From assembly GCA_030669595.1 (NCBI GenBank), contig DAOVDG010000004.1, forward strand, positions 1-37,638: a stretch of DNA of 37,638 nt, read 5' to 3'. Within the stretch, counting starts at the first letter, position 1. Each line of letters opens with the position of its first letter. Positions 26,421 to 36,507 of the stretch are shown in pieces. Under the pieces are notes generated by a model. The model was not told the DNA's origin. It ran no database searches and saw only the letters and a list, made by a program, of their open reading frames with translations. The stretch is from Candidatus Thorarchaeota archaeon. Its GTDB lineage: Archaea > Asgardarchaeota > Thorarchaeia > Thorarchaeales > Thorarchaeaceae. The position numbers and the translations under genes were made by a program.

Positions 26421-26494
26421 GCGGCCATGGTCTAGTTTGGTTAGGATGGAAGCTTCCCAAGCTTCTCGCCCGGGTTCAAATCCCGGTGGCCGCA
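26421..26494 (+). tRNA. tRNA-Gly (anticodon CCC)
   Basis: GCGGCCA...GAAGC-TTCCCAA-GCTTC...CGGG-TTCAAAT-CCCG-TGGCCGC-A cloverleaf. Confidence 0.93.
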
Positions 26495-26761
26495 CACTTT
26501 TGTTCCAATATCCCAACCTAGGTGGCTCACCATTTGCACATACCATACCGTTCTCCTGCAGTCAAGTTTAAGGGCAATGCGATGAATCTATCCCTGGCGA
26601 GTGATGATTGCTATGACCCCGATGAGTCAAACATGACGATGATATGGATCTTGAGTGAGGAGCTCGCCACAATTACTTTCGGCAACCTCTGCCGTCAATG
26701 TGCATTTAATCGCACACCGCACGTAATGCTTTTATGCATCCATAAGTGAGAAAACAATGAG

Positions 26762-27955
26762 ATGCCCCACGATTATGTTGAGGAAGAACTAGGTCGACAC
26801 AGTGTGTTCAAGTCAGAGCAATTTCTGTCCATCGACTATGTCCCTGAAGTTCTTCCACATCGAGAACTAGAACTAAGGACCTTAGCACAGAGCTTCAAGA
26901 CACTCATAACAACTCCAGGACGTACCAGTCAGCGATTCATAATCGAAGGCTCAGTCGGGACAGGCAAGACGGCGGTTGCGAAGCGATTCACAGAACAAAT
27001 GGTTCAAGCTGCCGAGAGACGTGGAATTCGCCTGCATAAGCTTCACATCAACTGCAGGATTAACAAGAGCGAATACCTAGTATACTTACGAATGCTAAGA
27101 GAATTCAAACCGAAATTTCCCCGTAGAGGCCACTCGCCTGAAGAGCTTTTGCAGATGCTAGTCGAAGTGCTAGACATGGAGGACCGCTATCTGCTCCTGA
27201 TTCTAGATGAACTTGACTATTTTATCAATCAGAGGGGGGCTAACATTCTATATGACCTTACACGCCTGATGGATGATCGATTGAACGCGCCACAACGACT
27301 TTCCATGATTGCGGTAGGACGAAGCATACCTCTCGACGGGGACATCCTCGATTCAAGCATTTTAAGCACACTGCAGCGGAATGTTATGCGATTCGAGAGA
27401 TACAGTTCAGAAGCTCTCTATGCTATTCTAGAAGATAGAGTGAAAATTACTTTTGAGAATGACACAATAATGGATGAAACGCTCCAGGTAATTTCTGACA
27501 TCGCATCAGAACATGGAGATGCCAGATACGCCATCGAACTACTGTGGCGAGCAGGAAAACAGGCTGATCGTAACCGAGTCAGAGTCGTAATTCCTGACTA
27601 TGCTCGCCAAGCAAAGGTCGACACACATCCCGAGCTCCGGAAGGAGATTTTCGCCACACTTCCTATTCACAACAAGCTAGTCCTTCTGGCCGCAGCCAGA
27701 CAACTCAAGGAAGTTAGGAGCGCTTACGTGACAATGGGGGAGGTTGAAGAGAGGTATCGAGCAGTCTGCGAGGAGTATGACGAAGAGCCACGGGCACACA
27801 CACAAGTCTGGGAATGGGTTCAAAACCTTAATGCACATGGTGTAGTAGATACAAAGCGCTCTGGAGCGGGCCAAAGAGGACAGACCACACTCATTGGCCT
27901 TTCTGACGTGCCTGCTGAGATGCTAGAACGATTTCTTTTGGAACTGCTAGAATAG
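26762..27955 (+). CDS. cdc6: Orc1/Cdc6 replication initiator
   Basis: PEVLPHRELELRTLAQSFKTL, GSVGTGKTAVAKRF, LLLILDELDYFINQRG, C-terminal winged-helix region. Confidence 0.95.
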   Translation: MPHDYVEEELGRHSVFKSEQFLSIDYVPEVLPHRELELRTLAQSFKTLITTPGRTSQRFIIEGSVGTGKTAVAKRFTEQMVQAAERRGIRLHKLHINCRINKSEYLVYLRMLREFKPKFPRRGHSPEELLQMLVEVLDMEDRYLLLILDELDYFINQRGANILYDLTRLMDDRLNAPQRLSMIAVGRSIPLDGDILDSSILSTLQRNVMRFERYSSEALYAILEDRVKITFENDTIMDETLQVISDIASEHGDARYAIELLWRAGKQADRNRVRVVIPDYARQAKVDTHPELRKEIFATLPIHNKLVLLAAARQLKEVRSAYVTMGEVEERYRAVCEEYDEEPRAHTQVWEWVQNLNAHGVVDTKRSGAGQRGQTTLIGLSDVPAEMLERFLLELLE

Positions 27956-27963
27956 TCCACGAT

Positions 27964-28260
27964 ATGGTGACCCCTATGAATTTGCGGACACAGACCAAGA
28001 TTCCTATTGAAGAGCTATTCTCTTCGAGGGGGCGAATCAAGATAATCAAAGAACTCGCAACATCAAGCGAGCTAAACATCACAGAACTATGCAAACGCGT
28101 TGGCCTTAATCATAGCTCAACAAAACAACACCTCACAATCCTTATGAAAACAGGCCTTATTGAAGAGAAGGTCTTTGGACGAATCAAAATCTACAGATAT
28201 CGCATCGAGGACATGCGTGCCCGTTCTCTTAGGAATCTCATCGATTTGTGGGAATCATAA
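27964..28260 (+). CDS. ArsR-like winged-helix transcriptional regulator
   Basis: GRIKIIKELATSSELNITELCKRVGLNHSSTKQHLTILMKTGLIEEKVFGRIKIYRY. Confidence 0.85.
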   Translation: MVTPMNLRTQTKIPIEELFSSRGRIKIIKELATSSELNITELCKRVGLNHSSTKQHLTILMKTGLIEEKVFGRIKIYRYRIEDMRARSLRNLIDLWES

Positions 28261-28276
28261 TGGAGACCGGAGTCAA

Positions 28277-29107
28277 TTGACCTCTTACATTGGACGACTC
28301 TTCTATCTCGGGGATGAATACCATGGATCCCAGTGGCAACCTGGTCTACGTACAGTTCAGGGCGAACTTATCGATGCCTTGGCCGCGTGGAGCGGAGAAA
28401 CTCATTCACCTTCCACGGTTCAGCTTGCTGGCAGGACTGATAGAGGGGTGCACAGCATTGGTCAGATAGTGTTGGTTAAGACGGACAAGCGTTTCGACGT
28501 TGATGGTGTAAACAAGCACCTACCAAATGACATCAGACTGTGGGCACATGCTAAAGCTCCCGAAGATTTCAAACCTCGCTATAGTATACTCATGCGACAT
28601 TACAGGTACTACCTTGACACCACTGAACTCAATCTTGACCTTTCCTTAATGAAACAAGCCGCACAACTCCTAACGGGGTCACACGATTTCTCACTGTTGT
28701 CAAAGCCTGATGGAAACCGTGGCACGTCCGCAACAATCCTGAATATGAGCTTGAGGGCAGCAAACGGGACCCTCTCGATTGATGTCTTTGGCATTAGTTT
28801 TCTCTGGAAACTCGTTCGAAAGATAGTTTCTCTATTGACTAGGATTGGGAATGGCGAACTTCAGCTGAACGCAGTACGCAAGCTCTTGGAACAGACAAAT
28901 GTACTTCCCGGGGGAATCAACCCCTCTCCTCCAGAGAGTCTTGTTCTCTTGGATGTAATAGTGCCGATTCGTATGAACGTGAGCAAACACGGCAGACGAA
29001 AAATCCAAAAGGAACTCGCAAGACGACTTAGCTATCTTCACCGATCTACAATGACTTTTTCCGCTCTTACCGAGAGCTTCGACTCCGGTCGAAGACACCA
29101 CCCTTGA
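28277..29107 (+). CDS. truA: tRNA pseudouridine synthase A
   Basis: YHGSQWQPGLRTVQGEL, AGRTDRGVHSIGQ (catalytic Asp), HDFSLLSK; probable TTG start at 28277 (ORF opens at 28160). Confidence 0.88.
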   Translation: MTSYIGRLFYLGDEYHGSQWQPGLRTVQGELIDALAAWSGETHSPSTVQLAGRTDRGVHSIGQIVLVKTDKRFDVDGVNKHLPNDIRLWAHAKAPEDFKPRYSILMRHYRYYLDTTELNLDLSLMKQAAQLLTGSHDFSLLSKPDGNRGTSATILNMSLRAANGTLSIDVFGISFLWKLVRKIVSLLTRIGNGELQLNAVRKLLEQTNVLPGGINPSPPESLVLLDVIVPIRMNVSKHGRRKIQKELARRLSYLHRSTMTFSALTESFDSGRRHHP

Positions 29108-30287
29108 TTTCTAGCCAGCTGGCGAAGTTTCCTTTCAGCTTCGGTTCTCGTTCAAGTATTCTCTCAATTGCATCCTGATGAGTGCGAGCGCCTCTTCTAA
29201 CTGAAACACCCGTGAATTTCGCCAGTTTCGTAAGAATTTGTGTCTTTTTCTCCCGCTTTCTATTTCCTTGCCAGACCAGCAATGGCCAATTGGGTTCAGC
29301 ATAATCAACATGTCGAAATGGCGATTCTTGTCGACTTGTCGCTACTCCTGCAGAGAGGAAGTCATAGACGTAGGAGAGCAGTTTCCAATTCTGCTTTCGC
29401 ATTATTCGTCCCAGAGTGAGGTCTCCGAGAGATAGCGCCTCAAATCCCAAGTCCAATTCTTTGGTACTCCTAAGATGGAGGTGTACATTCTGCTCAAGCC
29501 ACAGCAGCAAACTCTCATAATCGACATCAGCCTCAGACACAACTCTCTGTGCTGCAACTGAGTCAGTGGTCATGAAGAGTCGACGAAGTGCCTCCTTCAC
29601 ATTGCGCTTGATGTCCCGCGAGGGAAGTTCTCCCTCTAGAGGAGGTCCTCCCTTCAGGATAGCTTCCAAGTCTGATATTGCAGCACGAAGGTCTCCAGCA
29701 GAACGATCTGCTATCTCCTCTAGAATCTTGTCTTTCACAAGTGCATCCTGGTTATCAGCTATCCGCCTTAACACACCCATAACATCACTGGGTTCTATAG
29801 GTTCAAAGACCAACACAAGAGAGTTTTTTCTAAGGTCTTTCAAACGGGGACTACTAGGATCATTCGCTGTCATCACAATTGGATGTACAGACTCTGCAAT
29901 CACATTCAGTATTGCACCAACTCCTCCTCGATCACTTGTCCCCGAAAGTCCATCCACTTCGTCGAGCAGAATTATCCTCAGGCGTCCATCTAGAGTCTGT
30001 TGCGTGGCAGCTATCCAAACAGTTGTTCCTATACTCCCCTTGTTGCGCTTATCACTTGCATTGAATTCAACTAGTTCTATGTCTAGGTCGTGACTCAATG
30101 CACCAATGGATGCTGTCTTTCCTACTCCCGACGGACCGATAAGAAGTATTGCCTTTCTCTTAGGAATTCCTCTCCTCCAAGATGATATCCACTCCCTCAG
30201 CGTGTGAATTGTGTCCGTGTTTCCCACAAGCTGCCCTTGACTTCTTGGTCTGTATCTCTCTGGCCATGGGAGGTTGTCCCTGTTCAC
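29067..30287 (-). CDS. rfcL: Replication factor C large subunit
   Basis: PWPERYRPRSQGQLVGN, GPSGVGKTASIGALSHDL, LLDEVDGLSG; adjacent rfcS. Confidence 0.93.
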   Translation of the reverse strand: MNRDNLPWPERYRPRSQGQLVGNTDTIHTLREWISSWRRGIPKRKAILLIGPSGVGKTASIGALSHDLDIELVEFNASDKRNKGSIGTTVWIAATQQTLDGRLRIILLDEVDGLSGTSDRGGVGAILNVIAESVHPIVMTANDPSSPRLKDLRKNSLVLVFEPIEPSDVMGVLRRIADNQDALVKDKILEEIADRSAGDLRAAISDLEAILKGGPPLEGELPSRDIKRNVKEALRRLFMTTDSVAAQRVVSEADVDYESLLLWLEQNVHLHLRSTKELDLGFEALSLGDLTLGRIMRKQNWKLLSYVYDFLSAGVATSRQESPFRHVDYAEPNWPLLVWQGNRKREKKTQILTKLAKFTGVSVRRGARTHQDAIERILEREPKLKGNFASWLEIKGGVFDRSRSSR

Positions 30288-30293
30288 GTTTTG

Positions 30294-31238
30294 TCACAGC
30301 CCCATAAAGGCAAGTAATGCAGCCAGCTGAATTTCCCCATCTGCTCCTTCTGATATTCTAAACTCTGCCTCTGCAGTCCTTTCCAGCACATTCATTTTTC
30401 CTTGCTCAGGGAGTTCTGACGATAGTATTTCACGGTGAATTTGCCGAACCAAATCTACGGGTGAAACGCCTTGATGATACGTCAGGTCCTTCAAGATATC
30501 AAGGGCTTCGTGGTATCTCTTCTCCCGGGACGCACTTAGCATACTTCTGATTCTCGCAGGATCAGCTCGTCCAGAAATGGAGTAGATAACATCGTCGGTG
30601 ACTTTCTCACCGGTAGATGACGATGCCTGCAACAAATTGATTGCAGCTCTCATATCACCCTTGGAAAGATAGAGAATTGCATCAATTCCCTTAGTGCCCA
30701 GCTTGACTCCTTCTGCCTTTGCGATATACTTCAGTCTCCCTAACATCGCTTCATCGCTAAGTCGAGCGAACTTGAAGATGACACATCTTGATTGAATCGG
30801 CGGAATTATCCGGCTTGAGTAGTTGCATAGCAGAATCATTCGGCAGGACGCCGCGTATGATTCCATGGTTCGTCTCAGAGCGTGTTGAGCATCTCCAGTC
30901 AGATGATCAGCCTCGTCCAAGGCAAGAATCCTGAATGGTGCATCACCAGCTGGCATGGCCCTTGCGAAATTCTTAATCTGATTCCTCACGACATCGATAC
31001 CCCTCTCATCACTCGCATTCAGCTCCATAAAGTTACGATTAAAGGAATCGCCAAAGAGATCTCTTGCCATTGCCATGACTGCAGTTGTCTTACTGGTCCC
31101 CGGAGGACCTGCGAATAGACAATGAGGTACCGCCTTTGCTTTAACGAATCTGACCAACCTATCGACCACAGGCTCTTGCCCGATGATATCATTCAGTGTC
31201 CGAGGGCGATATTTTTCAGTCCATAGATCGATATCCAT
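30294..31238 (-). CDS. rfcS: Replication factor C small subunit
   Basis: LWTEKYRPRTLNDIIGQE, FAGPPGTSKTTAVMAMARDLFG, LALDEADHLTGDAQHALRRTME, SRC motif. Confidence 0.96.
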   Translation of the reverse strand: MDIDLWTEKYRPRTLNDIIGQEPVVDRLVRFVKAKAVPHCLFAGPPGTSKTTAVMAMARDLFGDSFNRNFMELNASDERGIDVVRNQIKNFARAMPAGDAPFRILALDEADHLTGDAQHALRRTMESYAASCRMILLCNYSSRIIPPIQSRCVIFKFARLSDEAMLGRLKYIAKAEGVKLGTKGIDAILYLSKGDMRAAINLLQASSSTGEKVTDDVIYSISGRADPARIRSMLSASREKRYHEALDILKDLTYHQGVSPVDLVRQIHREILSSELPEQGKMNVLERTAEAEFRISEGADGEIQLAALLAFMGL

Positions 31239-31456
31239 TCAAAATCCCATCCTGAATATGAAATTCCTGCCTTCCGTAGAGAGGAGTGATGGACACACTC
31301 TATAAAACCCTTAAAAGATTCACTGGAGAGTCTTGGCAACTCTATTACATTCCCTATGCTTATGAACTGCAACTAGTCTGACGTCTTCATACAAACAAGC
31401 TTCTCTTTGTTTTAATTCTTTCAGCCGTCTTACAGCAATGTCTTTATCACATTGGA

Positions 31457-32041
31457 ATGCGAGTTGCGCGTAGTGCAACCATCATGAAGCTTCACAGCGA
31501 ATCTACAGAAGTTATTGACCGCTTCAGAATGATGTTCATGAATGACTCTCGAACATGTACATTCAAGGAACAAGCCCCAGAGCTAATAATCGGAGGCCGA
31601 AAACTAGGCCCTTTTCAATCTGGTGAGCAGGCAAATCTACCGAATTGGGTTATAGAGCAACTCGTGACACATGGATTGGCTAACATAGCTCCTGAAGATG
31701 CTTACGAATCGTTGAGACGCCTTCTGAATCTTCATCGGGAGGAGGAGAAACAACCTCATAAGCTTCAGACATTTCATCCGTTTCTGTATGCTGCGCTCAA
31801 CCGCAAGATGCTTCGACTCCAAAAGGACAGGACCTCAATAGATCCGCGCAGATACGAGGAGATTGAGAGGATGCAGCGCATGGTTCCATTCTTAGTAGAA
31901 ACTCGACTTTCCAAAATAATCCGCGTGGCCAAATCGGGCGCATATCAGGAGAAGCGGAAGCAGATGACGAATGAAGAACGATGGTTGTGTGCGGAGGTCG
32001 CAGAGCTACTCTCTGTTTGGCGCACAAAAGTAATGGAATAG
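31457..32041 (+). CDS. GINS complex subunit (B-domain then A-domain order, Gins23-type)
   Basis: LGPFQSGEQANLPNWVIEQLVTHGLANI followed by helical RLSKIIRVAKSG...NEERWLCAEVAELLSVWR; directly upstream of mcm. Confidence 0.8.
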   Translation: MRVARSATIMKLHSESTEVIDRFRMMFMNDSRTCTFKEQAPELIIGGRKLGPFQSGEQANLPNWVIEQLVTHGLANIAPEDAYESLRRLLNLHREEEKQPHKLQTFHPFLYAALNRKMLRLQKDRTSIDPRRYEEIERMQRMVPFLVETRLSKIIRVAKSGAYQEKRKQMTNEERWLCAEVAELLSVWRTKVME

Positions 32042-32131
32042 ACTCCATGAAATACAGGAGCTTAAATACAACTCCAATGGACTTAACGATGAGGGCTGAG
32101 CAGGTGCTCGACCGAATCCCTCCTTCGTGCA

Positions 32132-34225
32132 ATGACTTCGAGGCGCAGTCTGATGTCCGGGCTTAATGATGAAGGTCCACAAGAACGATTCGAAGAGTTC
32201 CTTCGCACTTACAAGGATGAGGAAGGTAAGCTTGCTTATTGGTCACGTTTACAACAAATGTCGATTAACGACGAGTCTTCAATTGTTGTAAACTTTCAAG
32301 ATTTAGCTAGTTTTGACAGTATGTTCATAACGCTGGCCACAGAGGATCCTGCACAGTTCTTGAAGATGATTGATGGCGCCTTGGTTTCAGTTTTGAAAAT
32401 TGAGGACCCAGAGTATGTTAGCTCAATCGACACAAATCTGCTGAAAGTTCGAATTATTGATTATCCTGAGCATATTCCGCTCAGAGCCATTCGTTCAAAA
32501 CACATCGGACGACTATTGCACATTAGTGGCATCATGATGCGGGCGAGCATAGTCAAGCCGCTTCTGGTTGAAGCGATGTTTAGGTGTCGCATCTGTGGGG
32601 GGGATATCCCTCAGACTCAAGAGGACGGAAGATACACGGAACCGGCACTCTGTCCTGTTTGTGGAAAGAAGACAGCTATGAGGCTTATCCCAGGACAATC
32701 CCATTTCATCGATTGGCAAAAGGTGAGAATTCAGGAATCACCTGAGGAGCTACCTCCAGGTCAGATGCCGCGATCCGTTGATGTCATTCTTGAAGGTGAC
32801 ATCGTTGACATGTCAAGACCGGGCGATTTCGTGAAAGTAACAGGACTTCTTGAAACAACACCCGATTTCACCAGACGCGGCAGCAGACTGGCAACATTCA
32901 ATGTGTTCATCGATGCAAACGGGTTAGAGATTACAGAGAAAGAATACGAGCAGTTGGAAATTTCTGAGGACGATGAGAAGAAGATACGGGAGCTGGCAGA
33001 AGATCAGTATGTCCACGAGCGGATATACGCTTCAATTGCGCCCTCCATTCATGGCCACGAACAAATAAAGGAGTCAATCGCGCTTCTTCTCTTTGGCGGA
33101 GTTGGGAAAAAGCTGCCAGACGGCACCCGACTTAGAGGTAAATCAAACATCCTGATGATTGGAGACCCTGGCACCGGGAAGAGTCAGATTCTCAAGTTCG
33201 TTTCTGGTTTGGCTGCACGAGCGTTGTACACTTCTGGCAAAGGTACTACTGCTGCAGGTCTTACTGCTGCAGTACTTCACGATACCGAAACAGGTGCCAT
33301 GACTCTGGAAGCAGGGGCATTAGTATTGGCTGACCAAGGAATCGCATGTATCGACGAGTTTGACAAGATGGACCCGAATGATAGGAATGCAATTCATGAG
33401 GCCATGGAACAACACACGGTCAGTATCGCGAAAGCTGGAATCATAGCAACGTTGAACGCAAGAACATCAATACTGGCAGCAGCAAATCCAACACTTGGCA
33501 GATATGAGCCTTCGCTCTCTGTACAAGACAATATACGGCTCCCATTCACAATTCTCTCAAGGTTTGACCTGCTTTGGATTATGGTTGATACAGTAGAACC
33601 CACCAAAGACCGAGAGCTGGCACAGTTCATTCTTAATTTACATCAGAAGAAGATATCAACCAAGTCTGCAACGCCGCCACTCTCCCCTGAATTCCTGAAG
33701 AAATACATTGGCTATGCCAATCGATACGTTGTGCCGCAACTCACTTCTGAAGCCGCAGAAGTGATTGAGAACTTCTATGTTGACCTTCGAAAGACTGCTG
33801 AGGGTGGTGCAGCACCTGTTCCCATAACTGCACGTCAGCTGGAGTCCTTGGTTCGTCTTGCTGAGTCAAGAGCTCGGATGGCGCTGAGGTCTAAGGTGAA
33901 CAAGGAAGATGCGCAAGCTGCAGTGCGACTAATGGAGGAGTCGCTGCGAATGGTTGCGCTCGATAGTATCACTGGCAAAATCGACATAGACCGTCTAGTA
34001 TCAAAAATGAGCGCAGCTCAGCGTAGTTCTTCTGATATTATCCTCAAAGTGATGAAAGACTTGGAATCTGAAGGAACTTCCACTGTCGATGAAGAGGCGC
34101 TGCTTCAACGAGTGCAATCAATGGGTCTCCCCCGCGATAGAGCGGAACAAGTAATCAAAAAGCTAGTTGCAGAAGGCATTCTCTTTCATCCTAGGGAGGG
34201 CAAGGTTAGACGGGCCCAGAGTTGA
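32132..34225 (+). CDS. mcm: Replicative DNA helicase MCM
   Basis: CRICGG...CPVCGKK zinc site; GDPGTGKSQILKFVSGLAARALYTSGKGTTAAGLTA; CIDEFDKMDPNDRNAIHEAMEQHTVSIAKAGI. Confidence 0.97.
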   Translation: MTSRRSLMSGLNDEGPQERFEEFLRTYKDEEGKLAYWSRLQQMSINDESSIVVNFQDLASFDSMFITLATEDPAQFLKMIDGALVSVLKIEDPEYVSSIDTNLLKVRIIDYPEHIPLRAIRSKHIGRLLHISGIMMRASIVKPLLVEAMFRCRICGGDIPQTQEDGRYTEPALCPVCGKKTAMRLIPGQSHFIDWQKVRIQESPEELPPGQMPRSVDVILEGDIVDMSRPGDFVKVTGLLETTPDFTRRGSRLATFNVFIDANGLEITEKEYEQLEISEDDEKKIRELAEDQYVHERIYASIAPSIHGHEQIKESIALLLFGGVGKKLPDGTRLRGKSNILMIGDPGTGKSQILKFVSGLAARALYTSGKGTTAAGLTAAVLHDTETGAMTLEAGALVLADQGIACIDEFDKMDPNDRNAIHEAMEQHTVSIAKAGIIATLNARTSILAAANPTLGRYEPSLSVQDNIRLPFTILSRFDLLWIMVDTVEPTKDRELAQFILNLHQKKISTKSATPPLSPEFLKKYIGYANRYVVPQLTSEAAEVIENFYVDLRKTAEGGAAPVPITARQLESLVRLAESRARMALRSKVNKEDAQAAVRLMEESLRMVALDSITGKIDIDRLVSKMSAAQRSSSDIILKVMKDLESEGTSTVDEEALLQRVQSMGLPRDRAEQVIKKLVAEGILFHPREGKVRRAQS

Positions 34226-34251
34226 ACACAGAAGTCACAATAGGTGTCCCA

Positions 34252-36507
34252 ATGACAAGGAAGAAGAAGACCCTGGAAAGCCTCCCAATCAATCAGAAGA
34301 TTATCGATCTTCTTCACAGTTTCGGCATAAGCAAGCTCTTTCCCCCTCAAGAACATGCTTTTGAAACGGGTGTACTTGAAGGCAAAAACCTTGTGCTTGC
34401 AATCCCCACAAGCTCAGGAAAGACACTTGTTGCTGAGATATGCATGCTCAAGACCATTTTGGAGGGGAAAGGCAAGGCTCTCTATTTAGTCCCATTACGT
34501 TCTCTTGCTCATGAAAAGTATGTTGAGTTTAAGAAATACGAGCAGCTTGGAATCACGACAGCGATGTCAGTGGGAGATTATGACTCGCCAGGCACACGTT
34601 TGCGTGAAGCTGACATTGTCATACTAACAACAGAAAGGGCTGATTCACTCATTCGTCATGGCACAAAATGGTTGAGTGAAATCGGAATCATTACAGTTGA
34701 CGAAGTTCATCTCGTGAATGACCCGTCAAGGGGCCCCACAGTTGAAATGGTACTGGCGAAGCTATTGCGAATAATCCCAGGGATTCAGATTGTAGCGTTG
34801 AGCGCCACAATATCAAATGCTGGAGAGATAGCTGACTGGCTGGATGCAGAACTTGTGAAAAGCGATTGGCGTCCTGTACCATTGCGCGAAGGAGTCCTAC
34901 TCGATGGCACAATACTGTTCAATGAGGGATCAACGAGGGGAATTAAGCGAGCTCGCAGTGAGGAACTAATTGATCTTGTTTGTGACATCCTTGATGAGAA
35001 AGGCCAAGTCTTGGTGTTTGTATCAAGTCGAAGGTCTACAGTATCAGTCGCCAAGAAACTAGCGTCCAGTGTACGTCCATACATTGCCAAAGACACTCTT
35101 ACAGAACTCTCCAGAGTAGCTCGTCGAATCGGGAGTGGCGAGTCAGTTCCTGAATCGTCCAAGACTCTTGCTCGAGTTATGAGTATGGGTGTAGCGTTTC
35201 ACCATGCTGGTCTGGCGAATCGCGAGCGCACTCATGTTGAGGAATGCTTCAAGAAGGACCAGTTGAAGGTAATCGTTGCCACCCCCACACTCGCAGCTGG
35301 CGTAAACCTGCCTGCAAGACGAGTAATACTACGCGACTATCATCGTTTTGAAAAAAGTCGAGGACGCTATGCAATCCCCATACTTGAATACAAACAGATG
35401 GCGGGTCGTGCAGGACGACCTAAGTACGACAAGTATGGTGAGGCAATACTAATCGCGAAAACTGAGCAAGAACAGGAGTCTCTGATGGACCATTATGTAC
35501 TCTCAGAACCCGAATCAATCACTTCCAAGTTGGCTTCTCCCTCTGCACTACGCTCTCATCTGCTGGCTTCAGTTGCTGCGGAGATGACCCATAACCGTGA
35601 TGAGATAGATGATCTGATCAGTGGCACTTTCTTCTCATCTCAATTTGAAGGCTGGGAAATTGAAGATCATATCTCAGCTGCATTATCTTTCCTTGAGAAT
35701 GGCGGCCTGCTTGCGTGTAGTGAGCACGGAACACTGGTAGCCACTCCTTTGGGCCAGAGAGCTTCTAAATTGTACATAGATCCATACACGGCCATCCTGT
35801 TTCGAGATGCTCTCTCCGAAGCACAGGCTCTCTCATCGATTGGAGTGCTTCACCTCATCTGTCACACTCCAGATCAGCCCACCACTTATGTAGCCCATTC
35901 TGAGATTGAGGATTATGAATACTACATCGAAGGTCACCTTGACGATTTCCTCATAGACCCACCAGACAGCTGGGAAGACAGAGACGCCTACTCTTCATTT
36001 CTAGCCCAAGTCAAAACTGCTCGTATGCTGCTAGATTGGCTTTCGGAGCGATCAGAGAGAGATATTACTGAGGACTATAGTGTCGGCGTAGGCGACGTTC
36101 GTCGCTACATCCAAACTGCTGGATGGCTGCTCTATTCGGCGTCAGAGATTGCCAGAGTCACAGGGGCAACTCATCACGTGTCGATTCTGCATACACTCCA
36201 TTCGAGAATGAAATATGGAGTGCGCCAAGAGCTACTTGAACTTGTTACGCTCAGAGGAGTTGGGCGCATCAGAGGAAGAATGCTATACAACCATGGACTG
36301 CGTGCAATGGCTGATCTGTATCATACACCCCTTGAGAAGATTGCACGTGTGCCAACGATAGGCACAGGTGTGGCCACTTCAATCAAGAAACAGCTGGGCA
36401 TTGAGGTTAACACAACGGGCCATTCTTCTCAGGCCCCCTCAGACGGTGAAGGCAATTTAGGTCCAATGCAGACTCTATTAGAAGACTTCGAATCCTCTGA
36501 TGACTAG
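34252..36507 (+). CDS. hel308: Ski2-like DNA helicase Hel308 (ORF opens at TTG 34222)
   Basis: PTSSGKTLVAEICML, VDEVHLVNDPSRGPTVEMVL, ALSATISNAGEIADWL, QMAGRAGRPKYD, C-terminal HhH-like LRGVGRIRGRMLYNHGL. Confidence 0.93.
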   Translation: MTRKKKTLESLPINQKIIDLLHSFGISKLFPPQEHAFETGVLEGKNLVLAIPTSSGKTLVAEICMLKTILEGKGKALYLVPLRSLAHEKYVEFKKYEQLGITTAMSVGDYDSPGTRLREADIVILTTERADSLIRHGTKWLSEIGIITVDEVHLVNDPSRGPTVEMVLAKLLRIIPGIQIVALSATISNAGEIADWLDAELVKSDWRPVPLREGVLLDGTILFNEGSTRGIKRARSEELIDLVCDILDEKGQVLVFVSSRRSTVSVAKKLASSVRPYIAKDTLTELSRVARRIGSGESVPESSKTLARVMSMGVAFHHAGLANRERTHVEECFKKDQLKVIVATPTLAAGVNLPARRVILRDYHRFEKSRGRYAIPILEYKQMAGRAGRPKYDKYGEAILIAKTEQEQESLMDHYVLSEPESITSKLASPSALRSHLLASVAAEMTHNRDEIDDLISGTFFSSQFEGWEIEDHISAALSFLENGGLLACSEHGTLVATPLGQRASKLYIDPYTAILFRDALSEAQALSSIGVLHLICHTPDQPTTYVAHSEIEDYEYYIEGHLDDFLIDPPDSWEDRDAYSSFLAQVKTARMLLDWLSERSERDITEDYSVGVGDVRRYIQTAGWLLYSASEIARVTGATHHVSILHTLHSRMKYGVRQELLELVTLRGVGRIRGRMLYNHGLRAMADLYHTPLEKIARVPTIGTGVATSIKKQLGIEVNTTGHSSQAPSDGEGNLGPMQTLLEDFESSDD

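Noticed and set aside
29566-30093. 175-aa plus-strand ORF
   Set aside because: Antisense shadow of rfcL
31310-31340. Degenerate ORB-like sequence (reverse: CTCCAGTGAATCTTTTAAGGGTT) between rfcS and GINS
   Set aside because: Dyad incomplete and G-string only three; too weak without a scoring matrix
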